Source: Proluteimonas luteida (GTDB taxonomy: Bacteria > Pseudomonadota > Gammaproteobacteria > Xanthomonadales > Xanthomonadaceae). From it: a stretch of 64,000 nt of DNA. Of the stretch, positions 6,587-14,288 are shown one piece after another. Under the pieces are notes generated by a model. That model was not told the origin of the DNA. It did no database searches and was given only the letters and a program-made list of their open reading frames with translations. A program made the translations under genes and the position numbers. Every line of letters begins with the position of its first letter. The first letter of the stretch is position 1. The stretch lies in NCBI RefSeq assembly GCF_021191695.1, contig NZ_JAIWPT010000011.1, positions 1 through 64,000 on the forward strand. The letters are read 5' to 3'.

Positions 6587-8851
6587 ATGAGCAAGGACAT
6601 GAGTACACCTGTCAGGGACGACGACGAGATCGACCTGCGCGAGCTGGCCGGCATCCTGATCGACCGCAAATGGTGGATCGCAGGCATCACCGCGCTGTTC
6701 TTCGTGGTCAGCGTGGCCTATGCGCTGCTGGCCACCCCGGTCTACCAGGCGCAGTCGATGGTGCAGGTGGAATCGAAGCTGCCGGCGCTGCCGGGCCTGT
6801 CCGAGCTGTCGTCGCTGGGCATGGGTGGGACCAGCTCGGCCGCGACGACCGAGGTCGCCCTGATCACCTCGCGCGCGGTCATCGGCGCGGCGGTCGACGA
6901 GCTGAAGGCCGACATCGTTGTCGAGCCGTACCGGTTCCCGCTGGTCGGCGATTTCCTTGCCCGCCGTTTCAGCCCGGACACCCCGGATGCGGTGGCCGCG
7001 CCCCGGCTGGGCTTCGACAGCTACGGCTGGGGCGGCGAGCAGCTGGATGTCATGGGGCTCGAGGTCCCGGCGCATTTGCTCGGCAAGGCGCTGACGCTGC
7101 AGGCCGGCGAGGATCCCTCGCGGTTCGCGCTGCTGGATCCCGATGGCGAGGTCCTGCTCGAAGGCCGCGTCGGCGAGGACGCCGAGGGCGCCGGGGTGAA
7201 GCTGCAGGTGGCGGCATTGCGCGCCAATCCGGGCACGCGCTTCCATGTCACCAGGCTGCGCCGGCTGGATGTCGTCACCGGCTTCCAGCAGCAGGTGAAG
7301 GCGTCGGAGCAGGGCAGGGAGTCGGGCATCCTGCGGTTGTTGTTCGAAAGCCCGAACCCGCGCTTCGCCGAGTCGTTCCTGCAGCACGTGGCGTCGGCCT
7401 ATGTGCGCCAGAACGTGGAGCGCAATTCAGCCGAGGCGGCGTCGCAGCTGGAGTTCGTGCGTGAGCAGCTGCCGACGGTGCGCCAGCAGGTCGAGGCCGC
7501 GCAGTCGGCGATGAACGCCTACCAGACCAAGGCGCACTCGGTCGACATCACTATGCAGACCCAGGGGCTGCTGCAGCAGGAGGTCGCGGTCGAGACCAGC
7601 ATCCAGCAACTGCGCCTCAAGCAGGCGGAGATGGACCGCAGTTTCACCCGCGAGCATCCGGCCTACCGCGCGTTGCTGAGCCAGATCGGCGAACTGGAAA
7701 GCCGCAAGGCCGGCTTCCGTCGCGAGGTCGGTCTGCTGCCGGACACTCAGCAGGAACTGCTGCGGCTCACCCGCGACCTGCAGGTCAGCAACGAGCTCTA
7801 CACCGGGCTGCTGAACCAGGCGCAGCAGCTGGACGTCGCGCGCGCCGGCACCGTCGGCAACGTGCGCATCGTCGACCCGGCGGTGGTCGACACCTCGCGC
7901 CCGGTCAAGCCGCGCAAGTCGCTGATCGTGCTGGTCGGCACCCTGCTCGGCGGTTTCCTGTCGGTGGGCCTGGTATTCCTGCAGCGGATCATGAATCCCG
8001 GCATCGAGGACCCGGCGCAGATCGAGGAACTCGGCCTGCCGGTCTATGCGGCGATTCCGCTCAGCGACGCCCGGGACGTGCAGATCGATACGCAGCCGCG
8101 CAGGCTTGGTCGCGGACGCAAACGCGGCGGACACCATCGCGGTGGTGGCGATGGTCGCCAGCACCTGCTCGCGGTCAACGCGCCTGCGGACCTTGCGGTC
8201 GAGGCGATCCGCAGCCTGCGCACCAGCCTGCATTTCGCGATGCTCGAAGCGAAGAACAACATCCTGACGATCTCCGGTCCGCGTCCCGGTGTCGGCAAGA
8301 CCTTCGTGTCGGCCAACCTGGCCGCGGTCATCGCCCAGGCCGGGCAGAAGGTGCTGGTGATCGATGCGGACATGCGCCGCGGCACCCTGCACAAGGTGCT
8401 GGGCCTGCAGCCGGCCAACGGGTTGTCGGACGTGCTGGTCGGCAAGCTCGACGTGGCGGCCGCGGTCCACCCGGTGCCGGGGCTGGACGCGATGCACTAC
8501 ATGGTCCGCGGCGATATCCCCCCCAACCCGTCGGAGCTGCTGATGCACCCGCGCTTCGGCCAGTTGCTGGACACGCTGGCGGCCCAGTACGACATCGTCA
8601 TCGTCGACACCCCGCCGGTGCTGGCGGTCACCGACGCGGCGATCGTCGCCAGCCATGCGGGCTCCAACCTGCTGGTGACCCGTTTCGGCGTCAACCAGCC
8701 CAAGGAGATCCTGTTGACCAGGAAGCGGTTCGAACAGAACGGCGTGCAGGTCAAGGGCGTGATCTTCAACGCTGTGGAAAAGCGCGCGACCGGATACTAC
8801 AGCTACGGCTACTACGAGTACGGCTCGGCCGATGGCAAGGCCAAGGCCTGA
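6587..8851 (+). CDS. wzc: Polysaccharide co-polymerase and BY-kinase Wzc/Etk
   Basis: 754 residues from the ATG at 6587. The N-terminal Wzz domain has a transmembrane helix near residues 22-45 and is followed by a coiled-coil periplasmic region and a second membrane helix near residues 445-465. The cytoplasmic kinase domain carries Walker A (GPRPGVGKT, about 562-571), Walker A' (VLVIDADMRR, about 589) and Walker B (IVIVDTPP, about 670). A C-terminal tyrosine cluster (YYSYGYYEY, about 737-745) provides the autophosphorylation sites. A short Arg/Gly/His-rich linker before the kinase domain is unusual. The protein would regulate polymer length and export through Wza and is reset by Wzb. No polymerase or glycosyltransferase genes accompany the locus here. 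Confidence 0.93.
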   Translation: MSKDMSTPVRDDDEIDLRELAGILIDRKWWIAGITALFFVVSVAYALLATPVYQAQSMVQVESKLPALPGLSELSSLGMGGTSSAATTEVALITSRAVIGAAVDELKADIVVEPYRFPLVGDFLARRFSPDTPDAVAAPRLGFDSYGWGGEQLDVMGLEVPAHLLGKALTLQAGEDPSRFALLDPDGEVLLEGRVGEDAEGAGVKLQVAALRANPGTRFHVTRLRRLDVVTGFQQQVKASEQGRESGILRLLFESPNPRFAESFLQHVASAYVRQNVERNSAEAASQLEFVREQLPTVRQQVEAAQSAMNAYQTKAHSVDITMQTQGLLQQEVAVETSIQQLRLKQAEMDRSFTREHPAYRALLSQIGELESRKAGFRREVGLLPDTQQELLRLTRDLQVSNELYTGLLNQAQQLDVARAGTVGNVRIVDPAVVDTSRPVKPRKSLIVLVGTLLGGFLSVGLVFLQRIMNPGIEDPAQIEELGLPVYAAIPLSDARDVQIDTQPRRLGRGRKRGGHHRGGGDGRQHLLAVNAPADLAVEAIRSLRTSLHFAMLEAKNNILTISGPRPGVGKTFVSANLAAVIAQAGQKVLVIDADMRRGTLHKVLGLQPANGLSDVLVGKLDVAAAVHPVPGLDAMHYMVRGDIPPNPSELLMHPRFGQLLDTLAAQYDIVIVDTPPVLAVTDAAIVASHAGSNLLVTRFGVNQPKEILLTRKRFEQNGVQVKGVIFNAVEKRATGYYSYGYYEYGSADGKAKA

Positions 8852-9158
8852 TCGGATCAATCGATTAGGCCCCGGATAGTCGTCGAATCCACACCTCTCC
8901 CGCATGCGGGCATTGCGGCCTTCACGGGTGAGGGTAATTGTTGGCCGGGCGTGCAGAGCGCCCTCATCCGCCCTCTGGGCACCTTCTACCCCGGAGGGCA
9001 CGTAGTCCCGCATGCGGGAGAAGGGTCTGACTTTTTTCCGCCGCGAGAATCTCCACCTCTCCCGCCTGAGGGCATTGCGCCCTTTCGCGGGTAAGGGCGC
9101 TTCTCCCCGGAGGGGACGCAATCCGCCACCCGCGCCCGCCTGTTAACCTTTCCCCGCC
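8852..9158. repeat. Non-coding interval with repeated GC-rich hairpin elements
   Basis: There is no gene in these 307 bases. Two copies of a roughly 45-bp element starting CACCTCTCCCGC lie at 8892-8934 and 9054-9099. Between them is a related hairpin segment around 8950-9030 with CCCGCATGCGGGAG. These look like intergenic repeats dispersed in the genome, related in style to the tandem unit at 42232. Confidence 0.6.
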
Positions 9159-10058
9159 ATGCACGACTACGAACGCTATGCCGCCCCCATCGTCCCGCGC
9201 TGGCGCGAGCGGCTGGGCCAGTACTGGAAGCTGGTCCGTGGCGACCGGCCCATCGGCTGGCTGTTGCTGCTGTGGCCGACATGGTGGGGGCTGTGGCTGG
9301 CGGCCGACGGGGTGCCGCCGTTGTGGATCCTGTTCGTGTTCTCGGCCGGGGTCTGGCTGACGCGTTCGGCCGGCTGCGTGATCAACGACTACGCCGACCG
9401 CTGGCTGGATCCCCTGGTCGAGCGCACGAAGGACCGGCCGCTCGCGACCGGCGCGGTGCGTGGCCGCGAGGCGCTGGCGGTGTTCGCGGTGCTGATGCTG
9501 GCCGCGTTCGCGCTGGTGCTGACGCTGAACCGGTTGACGATCCTGATGAGCGTCGTCGGCGTCGCGCTTGCGGCGAGCTATCCCTATCTCAAGCGCCACA
9601 CCTATCTGCCGCAGGTCTACCTGGGGCTGGCGTTCGGCTGGGGCATCCCGATGGCGTTCGCGGCGGTGCAGGGCACCGTGCCGCCGGTGGTCTGGGTGCT
9701 GTACGTCGCCAACATCTTCTGGGCGACGGCCTACGACACCTGGTACGCGATGGTCGATCGTGACGACGACATCCGCGCCGGTTCGAAATCGACCGCGATC
9801 CTGTTCGGCGAGCTGGACCTGGTCGCCCAGAGCGTGCTGTATGCGCTGGCGTTCGCGGCGCTGGCGCTGGTCGGGCGCGCCGCGGGACTGGGCGTGTACT
9901 ACTGGGCCGGCCTGGGCGTCGCCCTGCTGCTGGTGGCCTGGGAATTCGTCATCGCCCGGCATCGCGACCGCGACGCCTGCTTCCGCGCCTTCCTGCACAA
10001 CCACTGGGTCGGCCTGGCGATCTTCGCCGGCATCGCCGCCGATTTTGCGCTGCGCTGA
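9159..10058 (+). CDS. ubiA: 4-hydroxybenzoate polyprenyltransferase UbiA
   Basis: 299 residues, predicted to be an integral membrane protein with about eight helices. The first Asp-rich motif (NDYADRWLD, Asn76 to Asp84) and the second (Asp193 plus the DRDDD cluster at 200-204) bind the prenyl diphosphate through magnesium. The conserved [11 protein letters not shown] segment after the first motif is typical. UbiA attaches the polyprenyl tail to 4-hydroxybenzoate in ubiquinone synthesis at the inner membrane. Its length is normal for the family. It stands alone between repeats. It consumes the same compound that PobA (53.4 kb) degrades, which is probably coincidental. Confidence 0.93.
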   Translation: MHDYERYAAPIVPRWRERLGQYWKLVRGDRPIGWLLLLWPTWWGLWLAADGVPPLWILFVFSAGVWLTRSAGCVINDYADRWLDPLVERTKDRPLATGAVRGREALAVFAVLMLAAFALVLTLNRLTILMSVVGVALAASYPYLKRHTYLPQVYLGLAFGWGIPMAFAAVQGTVPPVVWVLYVANIFWATAYDTWYAMVDRDDDIRAGSKSTAILFGELDLVAQSVLYALAFAALALVGRAAGLGVYYWAGLGVALLLVAWEFVIARHRDRDACFRAFLHNHWVGLAIFAGIAADFALR

Positions 10059-10116
10059 GCGCGGCTCGTCGGCGGGGATGCGGCGGGGGCACATGGACCA
10101 GCAAGCGCCTGTCGTC

Positions 10117-10184
10117 CCGTAGGTCGGCCCCATGCGGCCGACGTGCGCGATGCCCGGCGTCGGGGGCGTCGCCCCGACCTACGG
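10117..10184. repeat. REP/BIME element, copy 1 near RAYT
   Basis: Outer ends CCGTAGGTCGG and CCGACCTACGG are complementary. Inside lie two small hairpins, GTCGGCC/GGCCGAC and GTCGGGG/CCCCGAC. A degraded relative follows at about 10207-10250. Confidence 0.82.
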
Positions 10185-10250
10185 GCATCATCTCCGCATC
10201 ATGCGTGTATGTCGCCCACGCGGCCGACGCGCATGTTTCCGCAGGCCGGC

Positions 10251-10832
10251 CTACGCTGCGACGCGGTGTTTGCGCAGCTTGAACGCGGCCACGATCTGGA
10301 CCACGCCGTAGACCAGCGCGCCCGCGCCGATCCACAGCGTGGTCACGAACAGGCCGCCCAGCGGATCCAGCGCGAACAGGACGCCGAGGACGATGCCGAG
10401 CACGCCGCCGAGCGCGAGCAGCCATTCGCCTTCGATCTCCTTGCGCGCGCGGATCGCGAACACGATCCGGAAGATGCCGCCGACGATCAGCCAGGCGCCG
10501 ATCAGCAGCAACAGCGCGATGGCGGTGATGCCGGGGCTGAACACGGTCCACAGGCCGAACGAGATCGAGGCCACCGCGTACACCAGCAGCAGGCCCTTGG
10601 ACATCGGCGGGTCCTTGGAGAACAGCGCGACGATGCTGACGATGCCTTCGGCCAGCGCCATGACGCCGATCGCCCAGGCCAGCGCGACCGCGGTGCCGAC
10701 GGGAGAGAACAGTGCGACGAGGCCGAAGACGATGGCGATCACGCCGTACAGCAGCACCACCCACCAGTCACGGGCGAGTGGCGACAGCAGGTCCGGCAGC
10801 GGATCGGCGTCCTGTGAGGTCCGGGTATTCAT
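10251..10832 (-). CDS. HdeD-family inner-membrane protein
   Basis: 193 residues from the ATG at 10832, which has GGAG about 8 bases upstream. About six hydrophobic helices are arranged as three repeated helical pairs (DUF308), each ending in a segment like the FRIVFAIRARK region. HdeD is linked to acid resistance in E. coli, but most members are uncharacterised. A second, clearly related but divergent copy lies on the same strand at 62695-63249, at the other side of the aromatic-degradation island. REP elements flank this gene on both sides. Confidence 0.85.
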   Translation of the reverse strand: MNTRTSQDADPLPDLLSPLARDWWVVLLYGVIAIVFGLVALFSPVGTAVALAWAIGVMALAEGIVSIVALFSKDPPMSKGLLLVYAVASISFGLWTVFSPGITAIALLLLIGAWLIVGGIFRIVFAIRARKEIEGEWLLALGGVLGIVLGVLFALDPLGGLFVTTLWIGAGALVYGVVQIVAAFKLRKHRVAA

Positions 10833-10955
10833 GGAAGTGCTCCGTTGGGGGAAATCGACAACCTGAATGCTCCTCCCGGGTTTGTGGTGTGCGTGTGTAG
10901 ACGCCGGTCGCCGGGGGCGTTGCCACGACCCATGCGGCATATCTCCGCGCCGTGC

Positions 10956-11023
10956 CCGTAGGTCGGCCCCACGCGGCCGACGTGCGCGATGCCCGACGTC
11001 GGGGGCGTTGCCCCGACCTACGT
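10956..11023. repeat. REP/BIME element, copy 2, upstream of RAYT
   Basis: Nearly identical to the copy at 10117: GTAGGTCGGCCCCACGCGGC at the left end and GTCGGGGGCGTTGCCCCGAC at the right end, giving two hairpins with complementary outer ends. It lies about 80 bp before the RAYT start codon. A partial right half is also visible near 10903-10930. Confidence 0.85.
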
Positions 11024-11100
11024 GATTCGTGGGTTGTCCTGACGCTCGAACCGGTCGAACTCCGATGGTCCGGCCGGCTGTGGACGCCGATGCTGGACGC

Positions 11101-11919
11101 ATGCCTCGTTATCGCCGCAATTTCTCGGAAGGGCAGACCGTGTTCCTGACGCTGGTTGCTGCCGAACGGCGCCACTGGCTGGCCGGAGACGACGTGAAGT
11201 CGACCTTGCTCGAGGCTTTGCGCATGACGCGCCTGCGCCATCCTTTTCGCCATCACGGGCATGTCCTTCTGGACGATCATCTGCACCTGTTGCTGAGCCC
11301 GGAGCGCGGGGTTGCCGTTCCGGCGCTCGTCGGCTGCTTCAAGCAGACGGCAAGCGCATGCCTGCCTGTCATGGTGCCTTCCGGCGGGCGTCTATGGCAG
11401 CGGCGCTATTACGACCACATCGTCCGGGATGCCGGTGATTTCGACCGGCACCTGGATTACCTGCATTTCAATCCGGTCAAGCATGGTCTGGTCGCAATCG
11501 CGGGCGACTGGCGATGGTCGAGCCTCGGGGCCTGGCGCGCGCGCGGTCGCTATCCCCCCGATTGGGGCGCGTGCGAACCGGAACATCTCCGCGCCATGGT
11601 CGTAGGTCGGCCCTACGCGGCCGACGCGCGCGGTGCCCGTCGTCGGGGGCGTTGCCCCGACCTGCGTGCCTGCGGGTCAATCGCCCGCGTTGCGGATCAG
11701 TCCGCCACCCTTGACGTGCCGGATCGCGTCGCCGTTGCGCAGCGCGTAGCGCAGGTTGCGATGCGCCAGCCGTGCGTGTTCGCGCATCAGGCCTTCGGCG
11801 CGCGCGCCCTGGCGCATCTCGATCGCCTCGAGCACCGCGCGGTGCTGTTCCTGGGCGATGGTCAGGATCAGCCTGGATTCCGGCGCGAGCGCCTGCGCGC
11901 GCACGAATCCGCTGGGTGA
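11101..11919 (+). CDS. REP-associated tyrosine transposase (RAYT, TnpA_REP)
   Basis: The Y1-transposase core covers about residues 1-156. The HUH motif is His60-Leu-His62 (DDHLHLLL), and the catalytic tyrosine is Tyr120 in the LDYLHFNPVKHGL motif. RAYTs are single-copy domesticated HUH nucleases thought to move or maintain REP sequences, and copies of the matching BIME lie on both sides. The open frame does not stop after the core. It runs through the BIME at 11600-11666 and on into antisense of the GntR gene, giving an extra C-terminus of about 100 residues with no expected homology. Either the normal stop was lost when the BIME landed, or the tail is not retained in a functional protein. 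Confidence 0.85.
   Translation: MPRYRRNFSEGQTVFLTLVAAERRHWLAGDDVKSTLLEALRMTRLRHPFRHHGHVLLDDHLHLLLSPERGVAVPALVGCFKQTASACLPVMVPSGGRLWQRRYYDHIVRDAGDFDRHLDYLHFNPVKHGLVAIAGDWRWSSLGAWRARGRYPPDWGACEPEHLRAMVVGRPYAADARGARRRGRCPDLRACGSIARVADQSATLDVPDRVAVAQRVAQVAMRQPCVFAHQAFGARALAHLDRLEHRAVLFLGDGQDQPGFRRERLRAHESAG
11600..11666. repeat. REP/BIME element, copy 3, inside the RAYT 3' end
   Basis: Starts CGTAGGTCGGCCCTACGCGG and ends GTTGCCCCGACCTGCG, the same two-hairpin structure with a few changes. It is read in frame by the extended RAYT reading frame and sits just past the 3' end of the convergent GntR gene. Confidence 0.83.
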
Positions 11920-12435
11920 GGCGAACGGCAGGCGGGTCATCCGCTCGAACTCGCGCGCCAGCAGGTCGCTGCCAGACATGCGGATCAGCAGGCTATGGAA
12001 GCGTTCGTTGAGTTCCACGTAGCGGGCGAAGTCGGCCTGGTTGCGGCCGACGCCGTCGATGATGGCGTCGATCTGCGCGACCACGTCCCGGGCCTCGGCG
12101 ATCAGCGGCGGGTCGGCGCCGCGCTCGGCCGCGAAGCGGCCCGCCATGCCTTCGAGCGTGCCGCGCAGTTCGATCGCGTCGTGGACGTCGCGCTCGGTGA
12201 ACGACTTCACCGCGAAGCCGCCGCCCGGAAGGTCGTCCAGCAGGCCCTCTTCCGACAGCCTGAGCAGTGCCGCGCGCACCGGCGTGCGGGACACGCCCAG
12301 CCGGTCGACGATCGCCAGTTCCGACAGGCGTTCGTCGGGCTGGAGTTCGCCGCTGAGGATCAGTTCGCGCAGCTCGAGCAGGGCGCGCGTGGTCTGCGGG
12401 TTCGCGTTCCTGGGCGGGTATTCGGTAGCGGGCAT
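11677..12435 (-). CDS. GntR-family (FCD/FadR subgroup) regulator of aromatic uptake genes
   Basis: 252 residues from the ATG at 12435. The N-terminal winged HTH covers about residues 14-80, with the recognition region LGVSRTPVRAALLRLSEEGL. The C-terminal all-helical FCD domain (about 90-225) has the metal-binding His and Asp pattern of FadR-type regulators (ELNERFHSLL, EQHRAVLEAI, MREHARLAHRNL). Such proteins usually sense organic acids. It is divergent from the aromatic-acid MFS gene at 12673, and the shared interval holds the dyads at 12561-12590. The start is uncertain: no strong ribosome binding site is visible and an in-frame upstream ATG exists. Confidence 0.82.
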   Translation of the reverse strand: MPATEYPPRNANPQTTRALLELRELILSGELQPDERLSELAIVDRLGVSRTPVRAALLRLSEEGLLDDLPGGGFAVKSFTERDVHDAIELRGTLEGMAGRFAAERGADPPLIAEARDVVAQIDAIIDGVGRNQADFARYVELNERFHSLLIRMSGSDLLAREFERMTRLPFASPSGFVRAQALAPESRLILTIAQEQHRAVLEAIEMRQGARAEGLMREHARLAHRNLRYALRNGDAIRHVKGGGLIRNAGD

Positions 12436-12560
12436 CGGCAGCGGTTCCGGGCACGCGGTGGCATGCGCCTTCCGCGCGGCATCATGCGGTGGGCCACCGG
12501 GCGTGTCCATGCCCCGGCGCACGGCGCGCGCCTCCGGCCACCCTGGTGCATCGCAGCATG

Positions 12561-12590
12561 ACATATGTAAGGCATCTGTATATAGATGCC
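12561..12590. promoter_or_regulatory. Dyad operator region between gntR and the MFS gene
   Basis: Two overlapping signals lie here. A perfect 7-bp-arm palindrome (GGCATCTGTATATAGATGCC, 12571-12590) is a candidate GntR site. The segment 12561-12584 also aligns with the AT-rich motif found at 14206, 16578 and 32416. The surrounding DNA is very GC-rich, so the A/T content stands out. Confidence 0.6.
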
Positions 12591-12672
12591 GGGCGCGCGC
12601 TGCATGGCTGGGGCGGGCGCGCGGACATGCCGCCCGGCCGGGCGGGGACAGCGCACCACCGGAGCACGAAAC

Positions 12673-13995
12673 GTGGCAGCAACAGCAGGGCAGGCGGGCG
12701 CCATCGAACTGCGGACGATGAGCCGGTTCCAGTGGACGGCGATCGCGATCTGCGTGCTGCTGAACGTGCTCGACGGCTTCGACGTGATGGTCATGGCGTT
12801 CACCGCCTCGCACGTGGCCGACGAGTGGGGACTGTCGGGCTCGGAGATCGGCCTGACGCTGAGCGCCGGCCTGTTCGGCATGGCGGGCGGGTCGCTGTTC
12901 CTGGCGCCGTTGGCGGACCGCTACGGCCGCCGCGCGATCATCCTGGCAAGCATGGCGATCATCACCGCCGGCATGTTCGCCTCCGCGTTCGCCCAGAACG
13001 TGGGCCAGCTCGCCGCGCTGCGCGTCGTCACCGGCCTCGGGATCGGCGGCATGCTGGCCAGCGTCGGGGTGATCGCCGCCGAGTATTCCTCCGACAGGTA
13101 CCGCAGCCTGTCGCTGGCGCTGTATTCGATCGGCTATCCGATCGGCGCGACCATCGGCGGCATCCTGGCGGTGTGGCTGATCCAGTGGTGGGGCTGGCGT
13201 TCGGTGTTCGCCGGCGGTGCGTTGGCGTCGCTGCTGGTCGTCCCGCTGGTGCTGCGCTACCTCCCCGAGTCGCTGGACTTCCTGGTGACGCGACGTCCGG
13301 CCGGGGCATTGCCGCGCCTGAACCGGCTGCTGGCACGCATGCACCTGCCGCAGCGCGATGCGCTGCCGGATCCGGTCCTGGTCGCGGCAGGCGCGCGCAC
13401 GGGCTACGCGAAACTGTTCTCGCCCGCCTTGCTGCGCACGACGGTGCTGATCGCGCTGGCGTTCTTCATGCTGATGTTCGGCACCTATTTCGTGCTCAGC
13501 TGGACGCCCAAGCTGCTGGTCGACGCCGGCATGTCGTCGGGCCAGGGCATTACCGGCGGCGTGTTGCTGAACCTGGGCGGGATCGCCGGTGGCGGCCTGT
13601 TCGGCTGGTTGACCACCCGTTTCCCGTTGCGGGCGTTGATCGCGATCTTCCTGGCCGGCACCGCGTCCGCGCTGGCGCTGTTCGGCTACGTGAGCTCGGA
13701 TCTCGCACCGGCGTTCGCCGCGGCGGTGCTGATCGGTTTCGCCCTGTTCGGCTCGATGGCCGGGCTGTACGCGCTCGCGCCGATCGTCTACGACGCTTCG
13801 GTGCGCACCACCGGACTGGGCTGGGCCATCGGTGTCGGCCGCATCGGCGCGATCCTCGCGCCGGCCATCGTCGGCGTGCTGGTGGATGCGGGGTGGCGGA
13901 CCGGCAGCCTGTACTACCTGTTCTCCGTGCCGCTGCTGGTTGCGGCCGTCGCCGTGCTGGCGATGCGCCGGGGCCACCGTTCCGCCACCGCCTGA
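12673..13995 (+). CDS. Aromatic acid:H+ symporter (AAHS family MFS, PcaK/VanK type)
   Basis: 440 residues with about 12 transmembrane helices. Helix 1 carries the AAHS signature LDGFD (near residue 35), and the loop between helices 2 and 3 has the MFS motif LADRYGRR. These features point to aromatic-acid uptake at the inner membrane, as in PcaK, VanK and DdvK. I chose the GTG at 12673 because GGAG lies 8 bases before it and it gives the usual family length. Open frame continues further upstream without a comparable start. The gene is divergent from a GntR regulator and followed by a TonB receptor, suggesting a two-membrane uptake route. The substrate cannot be told from sequence. Confidence 0.85.
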   Translation: MAATAGQAGAIELRTMSRFQWTAIAICVLLNVLDGFDVMVMAFTASHVADEWGLSGSEIGLTLSAGLFGMAGGSLFLAPLADRYGRRAIILASMAIITAGMFASAFAQNVGQLAALRVVTGLGIGGMLASVGVIAAEYSSDRYRSLSLALYSIGYPIGATIGGILAVWLIQWWGWRSVFAGGALASLLVVPLVLRYLPESLDFLVTRRPAGALPRLNRLLARMHLPQRDALPDPVLVAAGARTGYAKLFSPALLRTTVLIALAFFMLMFGTYFVLSWTPKLLVDAGMSSGQGITGGVLLNLGGIAGGGLFGWLTTRFPLRALIAIFLAGTASALALFGYVSSDLAPAFAAAVLIGFALFGSMAGLYALAPIVYDASVRTTGLGWAIGVGRIGAILAPAIVGVLVDAGWRTGSLYYLFSVPLLVAAVAVLAMRRGHRSATA

Positions 13996-14205
13996 CCGCG
14001 CCGCGATATCGCCACCGATGGGACCCCGGGACACCTGGCCGGCGACGGCCGCGCCCTTCGGCATGCGCGGCCCTGCGAAGCCGGCGATCGACAGCACGCG
14101 GGGGCGGTCGCCGGGGCGGGCCTGCCGGATACGACCGGCGGCTCCGGCCATGTGCAGCTACCGCAGGAAACCATGCTGCAGCGCAGCTTGATCATGAAAG
14201 TAATA

Positions 14206-14229
14206 CATATATAAAGGCGTCTGATAAAA
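14206..14229. promoter_or_regulatory. AT-rich operator-like site before the TonB receptor
   Basis: The segment with ATATATAAAGGCGTCTG lies 60-83 bp before the receptor start codon. It aligns with the sites at 12561, 16578 and 32416, most closely with 32416 (both share ATATATAAAG). It is probably a regulator site overlapping the promoter. Confidence 0.5.
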
Positions 14230-14288
14230 ATTGAGCGCAGCTGGCATGTCGCCTGTGGCGCGTTGTTCCGCATCCTTGGGAGGAGTGC

